Assembly (NCBI GenBank): GCA_041690495.1
Contig: JAWLHE010000001.1
Span: forward strand, 742,270 to 806,269
DNA: 64,000 bases
From: DATAAP01 sp041690495
Lineage (GTDB): Bacteria; Pseudomonadota; Alphaproteobacteria; CACIAM-22H2
Reading direction: 5' to 3'
A model generated the notes under the pieces. The model was not told the origin of the DNA. It was given only the letters and a program-made list of their open reading frames with translations, and made no database searches. Below, in pieces: positions 42,829-51,324 of this stretch. Both the position numbers and the translations under genes were made by a program. Every line of letters starts with the position of its first letter. Within the stretch, counting starts at the first letter, position 1.

Positions 42829-43476
42829 CTACATGAAGCGGCGGAACATCGGGTGGAGCTGCGCGAGCGTCTCCTTCTGCTGCTCGTCGAGCGCCGCGTA
42901 GAACGGTCCCAACGCCGATTTGACGGTCCGTACAGCTTCGAGCCGCGCCGCGAGATTGCTCTCGTGCTGATCGACAAGCTGCGGCAGCGTCATATCTCCC
43001 CCGGCCATGCCCGACATCGGCCGCATGCGCATATGCGCGCCTTGCGTCTTTGCCGCGGCCTGGCGCATCGCGTCGGCGAACTCGGCCCAGGCCTTCTCCT
43101 GCGCTTCGGTAATCCCGAGCTCGGCCTTGAGGAACGCAAGGCGGCCCTCGATGCGTTCGTCGCCGTCCATCATGCCCATCATCGGCATCATGCCGGACAT
43201 GCCGCCCGGGCCCATCATGCCTTGACCCATCATCCCCGGGCCCATCATGCCCGGCCCCATCCTGTCCTGATCCATCATGCGGCCCTGGCCCATCCCCATG
43301 CCGGGCCCGGGTCCCATGCCGGGTTGCATGGGGCGCGAGGGCGAGGCTTGCGGCGTCTGGGGTGTCTGCTGCGCCTGTGCAGTGGCCGCTGCGGGATGGT
43401 GACTATCCTCAGCGAGCGATGGCACGCTCAGGCCAAGCGCCAAGGTGGCGACGGTGATCGTCAGTGGCTTAGCCAT
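42829..43476 (-). CDS. Periplasmic Spy/CpxP-like LTXXQ protein with Met-rich region
   Basis: This 215-residue protein has a signal peptide (MAKPLTITVATLALGLSVPS), a low-complexity region rich in Met, Gly and Pro (residues 50-103, with 20 Met), and a C-terminal all-helical domain with LGITEAQEKAWAEFADAM, the LTXXQ pattern of Spy/CpxP. These are periplasmic chaperones or stress sensors; Met-rich stretches often bind Cu(I). GGAGG precedes the ATG at 43476. A ferritin-like gene follows on the same strand. Confidence 0.8.
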   Translation of the reverse strand: MAKPLTITVATLALGLSVPSLAEDSHHPAAATAQAQQTPQTPQASPSRPMQPGMGPGPGMGMGQGRMMDQDRMGPGMMGPGMMGQGMMGPGGMSGMMPMMGMMDGDERIEGRLAFLKAELGITEAQEKAWAEFADAMRQAAAKTQGAHMRMRPMSGMAGGDMTLPQLVDQHESNLAARLEAVRTVKSALGPFYAALDEQQKETLAQLHPMFRRFM

Positions 43477-43614
43477 TTTCAGCCTCCCTGCTCGAATGGA
43501 CGCTGCCGGCGCGGAATGCGGGGCGCGCACACGGCAGACGTATCAGACGGGCTAGTGTTCCCGACCGGAGAGAGCGCCGCATTGATTCAGGTCAACAGAC
43601 TGCCTGGCACTGAT

Positions 43615-45579
43615 TCAGGCAAACGCCTCGCCGAAGAACTCCGCCAGGGCGAGGAACAGCCGCTTCTGGTTGGCGGGCTTGCTGATGCCGTGGCCTTCGT
43701 CGTCGAAGATGAGCGTGTCGTACCGGACCTTCGCCGCGTCGAGCGCCGCGCGGATGGCGGCGACGTTCTCCGGCGTCACGTTGGGGTCGCGCGCACCCTG
43801 GACGATCAGCAGCGCGCCCTTGATGTTGCCGACGTAATGGATCGGCGAGCGCTCGCGATAGCGCTCCGGCGCCTGCGCCGGGGAGCCGCCGAGCATCTCC
43901 TCGCTATAGGGGCGCAGATCGGGCCGCGTCGTCTCGTAATCGACGACGAGATCGGTCATGCCGCAGATCGGCGCCGCGGCGGCAATAATCTCGCGCGGCC
44001 AGCGCGTGATCGCGCACCATGACGAATAGCCGCCATAGGACGTGCCGGTGATGCCGACCTTGCCCGGCCGTGCGACGCCTTTCGCGATCAGGTGCTCGAT
44101 GCCGGCGCGGATGTCGTCCTGCTCGGCGCCGCCCCAGTAGGTCTTCTTGATCGCCTCGCGGAAGGGCAGGCCGAAGCCGGTCGAGCCGCGATAGTTCGGC
44201 TCGAGCACATCGAAGCCTTGCGACACCAGGAACTGCACCATTGCGCTGACGCGGTCCTCGCTGTGCGCGGTGGGGCCGCCATGGACATGCAGGACGAGGC
44301 CGCGCGAGGGTTGCCGCCTGGCGCGATAGAGCCAGCCCTGGATCTCGAGGCCGTCGGTGCCTTTCCAGCGAATGTCCTCGGCTGCGACGAAATCGTCGGG
44401 GCGCAGCCTGGTGATCTCCCACAGGCCGGTGAGGCTCTGCGATGTGGAGCCTTTTCCTTGACTGTCATGCCCGGGCTTGACCCGGGCATCCAGGGCCGAC
44501 GGCGCTGTCCTTTCCGGACCGGCCTGGATCGCCGGGTCAAGCCCGGCGATGACGGTGGAGGGGGAGGAGCCGACGCCGAGCCTTGCGATGTCGCGCGGCT
44601 GACGCGCGCTGTAGACCTCGCCGATCCAGTCGTCGCCGATCCGCGCGAGCGGGATGAACGTGGCGGGCAGGTCGGTGAAGCCGGATTCTTTCCCGGTATC
44701 CGGATCGATGAGAAACGCGCGGCTTCTGGCGCCGCTCACCTCGACCGCAACGATTGCATCGGCGCCGCGCGGCGCGTAGGCGTATTCGAGCGGGCGCGCC
44801 GGATCGTCGATCAGCCAGCGCAGGGCGCCGCTGCTGCGGTCCCACACGCCGAGCTTCTTGTGCGTCTTCGTCTCGGCCATGACGAGGGCGCGTCGTCCAT
44901 CGCGCAGCCAGGTCGCGCGCACCTTCTGGTCGGCGCCGACATTGAAGAGCTCGCGGTCGCCGCTGCCGTCGGCGGCGACCAGCCAGACCTGCTGGCCGGC
45001 GGGATGCTGGTCCTTGCGCGAATAAAGGATGTGCGTGCCCTGCTCGTTGAGCTGCGGCGCACCCGTGCCCGGCTTCTGCGGCCGCGCGATCACGCGCCGC
45101 GCGCCGGTCGAGATGTCGTGGGCGTAGACGAGATAGGGCTCGATCTCCGCACCCGTGTCGGGATCGCGGTTGGCGGCGTAGTAGAGCGTCTTCCCGTCCG
45201 GGGCGAGCTTGCCGCCGCGCAGGAAGTAGGTCGGGTTCTCGTCCGTCAGCAGCCGCATATTGAACGGCGCGTCAGGTGCCACGGCGTAGAGCCGGTCGCG
45301 CTCGTCGCCATCCCTGTCCTCGACGACGATCACGAAGCGGCTGTCCGGGCTCCACGTCACCACGCCGGTGTCCTGCTTCGTGTCGGTGAGCCGCACCGGT
45401 GGCGCCGAGCCGTCGGTCGGCGCCGCATAGACGTCGGCGGCGGGCCCGCGCCCGTACCACGTCCACGCCACCCATTTCAGGTCGGGCGAGACAACGGCAC
45501 CACCGAGCTTCGGCAGCGAGAGGAGATGATCGAGATAGTCGGAAGGAGAGAAGCGCAGTCTGTGTTGCTTGGCGGTCAT
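43615..45579 (-). CDS. S9-family (prolyl oligopeptidase-type) peptidase with an in-frame repeat insertion
   Basis: This 654-residue serine peptidase has an N-terminal beta-propeller (about residues 1-330, with repeats such as VVTWSPDSRFVIVVEDRDGD) and a C-terminal alpha/beta hydrolase. The triad is Ser514 (GTSYGGY), Asp598 (QGARDPNVTP) and His630 (DDEGHGI). Residues about 340-373 (VIAGLDPAIQ...DARVKPGHD) are encoded by a REP-like repeat (44462-44555) lying in the linker between domains; without it the protein would be close to usual family length. The frame stays open through the repeat. It has no signal peptide. Confidence 0.88.
   Translation of the reverse strand: MTAKQHRLRFSPSDYLDHLLSLPKLGGAVVSPDLKWVAWTWYGRGPAADVYAAPTDGSAPPVRLTDTKQDTGVVTWSPDSRFVIVVEDRDGDERDRLYAVAPDAPFNMRLLTDENPTYFLRGGKLAPDGKTLYYAANRDPDTGAEIEPYLVYAHDISTGARRVIARPQKPGTGAPQLNEQGTHILYSRKDQHPAGQQVWLVAADGSGDRELFNVGADQKVRATWLRDGRRALVMAETKTHKKLGVWDRSSGALRWLIDDPARPLEYAYAPRGADAIVAVEVSGARSRAFLIDPDTGKESGFTDLPATFIPLARIGDDWIGEVYSARQPRDIARLGVGSSPSTVIAGLDPAIQAGPERTAPSALDARVKPGHDSQGKGSTSQSLTGLWEITRLRPDDFVAAEDIRWKGTDGLEIQGWLYRARRQPSRGLVLHVHGGPTAHSEDRVSAMVQFLVSQGFDVLEPNYRGSTGFGLPFREAIKKTYWGGAEQDDIRAGIEHLIAKGVARPGKVGITGTSYGGYSSWCAITRWPREIIAAAAPICGMTDLVVDYETTRPDLRPYSEEMLGGSPAQAPERYRERSPIHYVGNIKGALLIVQGARDPNVTPENVAAIRAALDAAKVRYDTLIFDDEGHGISKPANQKRLFLALAEFFGEAFA
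44462..44555. repeat. REP/BIME-like palindromic repeat, copy 3 (inside the S9 peptidase gene)
   Basis: CTGTCATGCCCGGGCTTGAC continuing to CCAG, a spacer of about 30 bases, then CTGGATCGCCGGGTCAAGC continuing to GATGACGG. Same element as at 39267 and 42011, here within a coding frame between the propeller and hydrolase parts. Confidence 0.9.
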
Positions 45580-45720
45580 GTCTGTCTCGACGGCAGCGGG
45601 TCGGATTGTCGGAAAGGCTTACGAAGTGCCAGCCGGCGCCGGCTCCTGCAACCTTCTAAGGGATTGACTTCCGCAGGTCTGCCACGCGGGCACGAGCCTT
45701 GCATTAACCATACGAAACAC

Positions 45721-45737
45721 CGCGGGAGCAACCCGCG
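45721..45737 (+). promoter_or_regulatory. 6-bp hairpin in the leader of the PEP-CTERM gene
   Basis: CGCGGG (45721-45726) and CCCGCG (45732-45737) pair around AGCAA, about 47 bases before the ATG at 45785. A TTAACC half site lies at 45704-45709. Function unknown; no T-run follows. Confidence 0.3.
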
Positions 45738-45784
45738 ATCTGGCCGCGCCCCGACGGGTGCGGCATGGCAAGGAGGAACCCGAC

Positions 45785-46516
45785 ATGAAACGCTATGGTT
45801 TCGTGCTTGCAGCCGGTCTGTTCGCATGGTCCGCAACGGCGGAGGCTGTACCGGTCGGCCCAAGCCCCTATCTCAGCTTCGCCGACAGCCCGTTCAACGG
45901 CGGATCGTTCTCGTACTACCACCTCGAGAATTTCGAGGACGATGCGCTGAACACGCCGGGCGCTTCGCGCTCGGGCGGTGTGATCGTTTCCGGTCAGGCC
46001 GGGTGCGGCGGCGCGGGCGACGGGCAATGCAATCCCATCGTCGATTCGGTCGATGCGGATGACGGCGCGATCGACGGCTCGGGGCTTGCCGGCAACTCGT
46101 TGTTCTCCACGCCCGGCTCGACCGGGATCAGCTTCACGTTCGATGCCGCAACCCTGGGCGGGCTGCCGACTCATGTCGGGATCGTCTGGACCGATGGAGG
46201 CACCGACGCGTCCATCACGTTTCAGGCTTTCGATGCCGCGGACAACGTCCTGGGCTCGACAACTGCTTTCGGGTTGCCCGACGACAATTTCATTGGCGGC
46301 ACGGGTGAGGACCGGTTTTTCGGCTTCATCGATGCAGGCGGGATCGGTCGCATCTTCATCAGCAACTCGACCGGCGGCATCGAGGTCGACCATCTGCAGT
46401 ACGGCCTTGCCGGGGAGCCGAATGGAACGCCGGTTCCGGAGCCGAGCACCCTGCTGCTGTTGAGCGCAGGCCTGCTGAGTTTCGGCACGCTCCGCTCATG
46501 CCGTCACGCCGGCTGA
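45785..46516 (+). CDS. PEP-CTERM sorting-signal protein
   Basis: This 243-residue exported protein has a signal peptide (MKRYGFVLAAGLFAWSATAEA), a beta-rich secreted body with Asp/Gly-rich turns, and a C-terminal PEP-CTERM tail: VPEP at 217-220, a hydrophobic stretch (STLLLLSAGLLSFGTL) and a basic end (RSCRHAG). PEP-CTERM proteins are processed by an exosortase and are tied to exopolysaccharide. No exosortase is in the window. AAGGAGGA precedes the ATG strongly. A pair of Cys (74 and 82) flank a Gly-rich loop. Confidence 0.88.
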   Translation: MKRYGFVLAAGLFAWSATAEAVPVGPSPYLSFADSPFNGGSFSYYHLENFEDDALNTPGASRSGGVIVSGQAGCGGAGDGQCNPIVDSVDADDGAIDGSGLAGNSLFSTPGSTGISFTFDAATLGGLPTHVGIVWTDGGTDASITFQAFDAADNVLGSTTAFGLPDDNFIGGTGEDRFFGFIDAGGIGRIFISNSTGGIEVDHLQYGLAGEPNGTPVPEPSTLLLLSAGLLSFGTLRSCRHAG

Positions 46517-46551
46517 CGGAGGCGGACGGCGCGGCAGCGGTCGCGGCGCGA

Positions 46552-47673
46552 TCACCCGCTGGTGTGGGTGCCGACCATGAAGCGGCGGCCGCCAGTCACC
46601 GGCAGAACCTCGTGCAGCAGTGCCGCGGACCAGACGATCGCCGTGCCGGTCTCGACTTCGTAGAGCTGCTCGCCATATTCCCGAAATCGCAGCTGCCCGC
46701 CCTGATATGCACCGGCATTGAGCGCGACAGAGACAGTGAAGCGCCGGTCGCGCGTCGGCATACTGTTGTTGTCGCGGTGCTGCGGCAGGCCGCCGCCGTC
46801 CGCGGCATCGTAGCAGGCTATGCGATAGGCTTCGCGATGCGTGATCGTGGTCTGGAACGCAATCTCGATCTCGGGAATGACGCGGTGCATCAGCGTCGCA
46901 TCGAGCAGCGACTGGATCGCTGCGTCGCGCACGACCATCTGCACGACGCTGCCGTAATGCGTTTCGCGTAGCTTGAAGTCGCCTGTCTCGACCTGGTAGG
47001 CCTTGCAGCCATTCACGAGGTCCGGCTCCCATACCCGCACTGGGCGGTGCCAATGCGCGATGAGGCGCTCGCAGTCCGACATGGCGAGCGCGCGCGGTAT
47101 GACCAGCACCGGCGGATGCGCGCCGAGTCGCTGTACCGGCACAGCGGCCGCCAGATCGTCGAGGATGCGGGCCGCGCGGAGCGCCTGCGGCGCATTGGCC
47201 CCGTCCTCGAGGCGGGCCAGTACCCGCCGGTTGGCGTCCAGCAGGATGGTGATGGCGCCAGATAGGGCGCCGCCGATGCCGTAGCCGCGCTGCACCCTCT
47301 TGCCGCGATCGCGCAGTACCGGGAACCCGAGGCTGTCCAGGGCGCGCAGGGCCGAATCGCTTTCAGGCGGCGCGGCGGCGATCGCGACCACCAGCACGCG
47401 GTGGCGCGTCAGCGGCTCGTGCTCGTCGCGATAGGCGCGCAGCTCGTCCGCGTAACGCGGATCATCGGCATCGCCGAACACCAGCGCCACCGGCCGACCG
47501 CACAGCCGCACGGCCCAGGGGCTCGTCAGGCGGCCATCGCAATCGGGCAACTGGAAAGGCGGGGCGCGGTCGCCGGGGGCGAGCGCGTCGGCGCAGCCGC
47601 CGAATCGCACCGCGGCCGGCGCCTGCCGCGGAATCCTGAACGTCTTCACGCGCTCTTGCAGCGTCGTGGCCAT
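46552..47673 (-). CDS. Redoxin-like domain fused to a 2-oxoglutarate/Fe(II) oxygenase
   Basis: This 373-residue protein is a fusion. Residues about 30-175 follow an AhpC/TSA-like thioredoxin fold (LAPGDRAPPFQLPDCDG, ITILLDANRRVLARL) but lack the peroxidatic Cys: the expected site reads VFGDADDPRY. Residues about 185-373 form a prolyl-hydroxylase-type oxygenase with the iron ligands His299 and Asp301 (QHRDNN), His354 (LLHEVLP) and a 2OG-binding Arg at 363/364. ATG 47673 gives a start at the redoxin fold; no signal peptide. It converges with the PEP-CTERM gene. Confidence 0.82.
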   Translation of the reverse strand: MATTLQERVKTFRIPRQAPAAVRFGGCADALAPGDRAPPFQLPDCDGRLTSPWAVRLCGRPVALVFGDADDPRYADELRAYRDEHEPLTRHRVLVVAIAAAPPESDSALRALDSLGFPVLRDRGKRVQRGYGIGGALSGAITILLDANRRVLARLEDGANAPQALRAARILDDLAAAVPVQRLGAHPPVLVIPRALAMSDCERLIAHWHRPVRVWEPDLVNGCKAYQVETGDFKLRETHYGSVVQMVVRDAAIQSLLDATLMHRVIPEIEIAFQTTITHREAYRIACYDAADGGGLPQHRDNNSMPTRDRRFTVSVALNAGAYQGGQLRFREYGEQLYEVETGTAIVWSAALLHEVLPVTGGRRFMVGTHTSG

Positions 47674-47749
47674 GCCATACCGCTCGCAGGCGGGACGTGC
47701 GGTCCCGACTCGGGGGACGCTGTTCGCAATCCCGGACTGTTGTTCTGGA

Positions 47750-47836
47750 CTCCCCCCTTCGCGCAGGATGGCGCAGCGCCCGCCGCACCGCAAGCGGCGG
47801 GTGCTCCAGCTGCGGCTCTCCACCCGCGAAGGGGAG
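47750..47836. repeat. Nested inverted-repeat element after polA
   Basis: Outer arms CTCCCCCCTTCGCG (47750-47763) and CGCGAAGGGGAG (47825-47836) pair apart from two extra C. Inside, CCCGCCGC (47779-47786) pairs exactly with GCGGCGGG (47794-47801). The element begins 14 bases after the polA stop on the minus strand, so it may act as a terminator, or it may be a dispersed palindromic repeat. Confidence 0.6.
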
Positions 47837-47850
47837 AGCGGCGAATTCAA

Positions 47851-50772
47851 TCAATGCGCGTCGTCCCAGGAGTGGCCGTGGCCGACTTCGACGACGAGGG
47901 GCACGGACAGCTCGACGACCGGCTTCGCGGCGTTCTCCATGATCGGCTTGACCACCGAGACGATCTTCTCGCGCTCGGTCGGCGGCGCCTCGAACAGCAG
48001 CTCGTCATGGACCTGCAGCAGCATCTTCGCTCTAAGGCCGGCCGCCTCGATCGCGGCGGGGATCTTCACCATCGCGCGCTTGATGATGTCGGCGGCGGCT
48101 CCCTGGATCGGCGCGTTGATCGCGGCGCGCTCGGCGAAGCTGCGCTGCGCCGGGTTCTTCGCCGTGATGCCGGGCACGTGCACGCGCCGGCCGAACAGCG
48201 TCGTCACATAGGCCTGCCGTCGCGCCTCGGCCTTGGTGCGTTCCATATAGTCGCGGATGCCGGGGTATTTTTTGAAGTACGCGTCGATATAGGCGCGCGC
48301 CTCGCTCTGGGGTATCCCGAGCTGGCGCGCGAGGCCGAACGGGCTGATGCCGTAAATGATGCCGAAGTTGATCGCCTTGGCGCGGTTGCGCACGCCCTTG
48401 TCCATGCCCTCGATCGGCACGCCGAAAACCTGCGAGGCGGTCATCGCATGGATGTCGAGTCCGTCGCGGAACGCCTGCTTGAGCGGCTCGATCCCGGCGA
48501 CGTGGGCGACGATGCGCAGCTCGATCTGCGAGTAGTCGAAGGAGAGAAGCTCGCAGCCCGGGGCCGCGACGAACGCCTTGCGGATCTTGCGGCCTTCCTC
48601 GGTGCGGATCGGGATGTTCTGCAGGTTCGGATCGTTCGAGGACAGGCGGCCGGTCGACGCCACCGCCTGCGAGTAGCAGGTATGAACGCGGCCGGTGCGC
48701 GGATTGATCTGCTCGATCAGCGTATCGGTGTAGGTCGACTTCAGCTTGGAGAGCTGGCGCCAGTCCAGCACCTTCTGCGGCAGCGCGTGTCCCGAGGCGG
48801 CGAGATCCTCTAGCACGTCGGCACCGGTCGCGTAGGCGCCGGTCTTGGTCTTCGCCGGCTGTCCGCCGCCTGGCAGCTGCAGCGCCAGCTCGTCGAACAG
48901 GATCTTGCCGAGCTGCGCGGGCGAGCCGATGTTGAACTCGCGGCCGGCCAGCTTGTGGATCTGCTTCTCGAGCTCGCCGAGGCGGAGCGCGAAATCGTTC
49001 GACAGGCGCCGCAGCTCCTCGCGGTCGGCGGTGATGCCCTCGGCCTCCATCGCGCGCAGCACGGGGATCAGCGGCCGCTCCATCGTCTCGTAGACCGTGA
49101 CGAGCCGCTCGGCGACGAGGCGCGGCTTGAGGTGCCTGTGCAGGCACAGCGTCACCTCCGCGTCCTCGGCGGCGTACTGGCACGCGCGGTCGAGCGGCAC
49201 CTGGGCGAAGTTGAGCCGGCCCTTGCCGGTGCCGGTGACCTCGTCATAGGTGACGGTCTTGCGGCCGAGGCAGAGCTGCGCGATCTCGTCCATGCCATGC
49301 CCGTTCGCGCCGGCGCCGAGCACGTAGGACATCAGCATGGTGTCGTCGACAGGCCCGAGCGCGACGCCATGGCGGGCGAGGATCTGCGCATCGAACTTGA
49401 TGTTGTGGCCGATCTTGAGGATGGCCGGGTCATCGAGGATCGGCTGGAGCCGCTGCAGCACGACCTCGCGTGCAAGCTGCTTCGGCGCGTCGAGCATCGC
49501 GACGTTGCCGCCCTGCAGGCCGAGTCCGCCCTCGTCGGCTGCCGCGGCCGCGCCCGGGACAGGCTGGCCCGGCGCCACATGGCCGACCGGGATGTAGCAG
49601 CCCTCGGAAGGCGTCACGGCAAGCGAAATGCCGACCAGCTCGGCGCGCATCGCGTCGAGCGAGGTCGTCTCGGTATCGACCGAGACATATCCGGCGGCGT
49701 TGATCCGCGCGATCCATCCCTCCAGTGCCGCGATGTCCTGCACCAGTTCGTAGCGCGGCGGGCCCGATGGCGCCGCCTTTGCCGGCGCGATCGCCGGCTT
49801 CGCGGCGGGCGCGGGGGCGGCTGCTGCCGCAGGCGCCGCCGACCCGGCCTCGCCCGACAACACGCCCGTGGTCTTGAGCCGCGCCAGCACGGTGCGGAAG
49901 CCGTTGCTTTCGAGGAACCGCGTCAGGGTGTCCGGGTCGGGCTTCTTCACCGCGAACGACTCGACCGGTTCGGGCAGGTCGCAATCGAGCTTGAGCCGGA
50001 CGAGCTCGCGCGACAGCCGCGCCTTGTCGATGTTGGCGAGAAGCGTCTCGCGGCGCTTGGGCTGCTTGATCTCCCCGGCGCGCGCCAGCACGGTGTCGAG
50101 ATCGCCATAGGTCGCCAGCAGCTCGGCCGCGGTCTTGGGGCCGATCCCGGGCACGCCGGGTACGTTGTCCGAGGTGTCGCCGATCAGCGCCAGCACCTCG
50201 ACCACCTTGTCGGGACCGACTCCGAATTTCTCGCGTACCTCGGCCTCGCCGATCGGCCGGTTCTTGAGCGGGTCGTGCATGCCGATGCCGGGGCCGATCA
50301 GCTGCATCAGATCCTTGTCGGACGAGATGATCGTCACCTCGGCGCCGGCCTTCCTCGCGCACATCGCATAGGAGGCGATCAGGTCGTCGGCCTCGTAGCC
50401 GGGCAGCTCGATCGCCGGCACGTTGAAGGCGCGGGTCGCCTCGCGCACCAGGGCGAATTGCGGGACGAGGTCCTCGGGCGCCTCGGGCCGGTGCGCCTTG
50501 TAGTCGGCGTAGAGGTCGTTGCGGAAGCTCTTGCGGCCGGCGTCGAAGATCACCGCGAGATGGTCGCAGCGGTTCTCGGCGAGCAGCTTGACCAGCATGT
50601 TGGTGAAGCCGAGCACGGCGCCGACCGGTGTGCCGTCGGGGCGGCTCAGCGGCGGCAGCGCGTGGTAGGCGCGGAAAATGAATCCCGAGCCGTCGACGAG
50701 GCAGAGATGCTTCATTTTGGACGGGGCGGTGCCCGCGGCCGGTGCGGCTTTCGTTTTGGTCCTGGTTGCCAT
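47851..50772 (-). CDS. polA: DNA polymerase I
   Basis: PolA processes Okazaki fragments and repairs gaps. The 973-residue protein has all three domains: the 5'-3' exonuclease (LVDGSGFIFRAYHALPPL, GYEADDLIAS, ISSDKDLMQLI), an Ala/Pro-rich linker near residues 310-340, a 3'-5' exonuclease with intact DxE (SVDTETTSLDAM), and the polymerase (STGRLSSNDPNLQNIPIRT, SFDYSQIELRI, KAINFGIIYG, LLQVHDELLFE). Length is normal. The CHCC zinc-finger gene lies upstream on the same strand. Confidence 0.97.
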   Translation of the reverse strand: MATRTKTKAAPAAGTAPSKMKHLCLVDGSGFIFRAYHALPPLSRPDGTPVGAVLGFTNMLVKLLAENRCDHLAVIFDAGRKSFRNDLYADYKAHRPEAPEDLVPQFALVREATRAFNVPAIELPGYEADDLIASYAMCARKAGAEVTIISSDKDLMQLIGPGIGMHDPLKNRPIGEAEVREKFGVGPDKVVEVLALIGDTSDNVPGVPGIGPKTAAELLATYGDLDTVLARAGEIKQPKRRETLLANIDKARLSRELVRLKLDCDLPEPVESFAVKKPDPDTLTRFLESNGFRTVLARLKTTGVLSGEAGSAAPAAAAAPAPAAKPAIAPAKAAPSGPPRYELVQDIAALEGWIARINAAGYVSVDTETTSLDAMRAELVGISLAVTPSEGCYIPVGHVAPGQPVPGAAAAADEGGLGLQGGNVAMLDAPKQLAREVVLQRLQPILDDPAILKIGHNIKFDAQILARHGVALGPVDDTMLMSYVLGAGANGHGMDEIAQLCLGRKTVTYDEVTGTGKGRLNFAQVPLDRACQYAAEDAEVTLCLHRHLKPRLVAERLVTVYETMERPLIPVLRAMEAEGITADREELRRLSNDFALRLGELEKQIHKLAGREFNIGSPAQLGKILFDELALQLPGGGQPAKTKTGAYATGADVLEDLAASGHALPQKVLDWRQLSKLKSTYTDTLIEQINPRTGRVHTCYSQAVASTGRLSSNDPNLQNIPIRTEEGRKIRKAFVAAPGCELLSFDYSQIELRIVAHVAGIEPLKQAFRDGLDIHAMTASQVFGVPIEGMDKGVRNRAKAINFGIIYGISPFGLARQLGIPQSEARAYIDAYFKKYPGIRDYMERTKAEARRQAYVTTLFGRRVHVPGITAKNPAQRSFAERAAINAPIQGAAADIIKRAMVKIPAAIEAAGLRAKMLLQVHDELLFEAPPTEREKIVSVVKPIMENAAKPVVELSVPLVVEVGHGHSWDDAH

Positions 50773-50995
50773 CGTTCAGATGTAGCGCATTTGCCGCCAC
50801 CGTGCAGCCGGCGCGCGCAGGTTTCGCCTGTGCCGGCTCGATGGTCTGTTAAGCCTTTGCCGGTTCGATGTCTTTGCCCTCCCGGCTGCGGCCGGAGGTG
50901 CCGCCGTCACGAGCATCGCATCGGCCATGCCGCGCAAGGTGTTCCGATCCGCAGCACCGGTGCCGCAGGCGGAAGCAGCCCGGGCCGCAGGCCGG

Positions 50996-51196
50996 TCAGT
51001 GCGCCCCGGAGATCCTGGCGCCGGGCTTCAGGACGAACAGGCGGTCGCAATACCCGCACTCGGCCTTGCCATTGACGCTCAGATTGATCCAGACCCGCGG
51101 ATGTCCGAGCACGCCGCCGCCGCCGTCGCAGGCAACGGTAGGCGTTTCGACCTCGATGATTTCCGGCGGTTGCGGTTGCGGTTGCGGCTTGGCCAT
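50996..51196 (-). CDS. CHCC-type zinc-finger protein (NDUFS6-like)
   Basis: This 66-residue protein matches the CHCC zinc-finger family found across alphaproteobacteria and related to the NDUFS6 subunit of mitochondrial complex I. The ligands are Cys23, His32, Cys47 and Cys50 in VACDGGGGVLGHPRVW and AECGYCDRLFVL. The N terminus is a Pro/Gln run (KPQPQPQPP). It is cytosolic; role may be complex I assembly, by analogy. It is divergent from the ABC ATPase gene. Confidence 0.9.
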   Translation of the reverse strand: MAKPQPQPQPPEIIEVETPTVACDGGGGVLGHPRVWINLSVNGKAECGYCDRLFVLKPGARISGAH

Positions 51197-51307
51197 ATCT
51201 GTCCGTCTCTCGTCGCGCGGGCGTCACGATCATGCCCGAAAGCGGCGCGATCATAGCGATTGCGCGCTGCCTTGCAACGGTCGCCGTTTGCACGGGCCGC
51301 GACATGC

Positions 51308-51313
51308 TATATT
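51308..51313 (+). promoter_or_regulatory. -10-like element for the ABC ATPase gene
   Basis: TATATT stands 11 bases upstream of ATG 51325 in a GC-rich setting, with no ribosome binding site between. It suggests a leaderless or nearly leaderless transcript. No good -35 stands at 16-18 bases. Confidence 0.35.
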
Positions 51314-51324
51314 CATCGGCTGCC

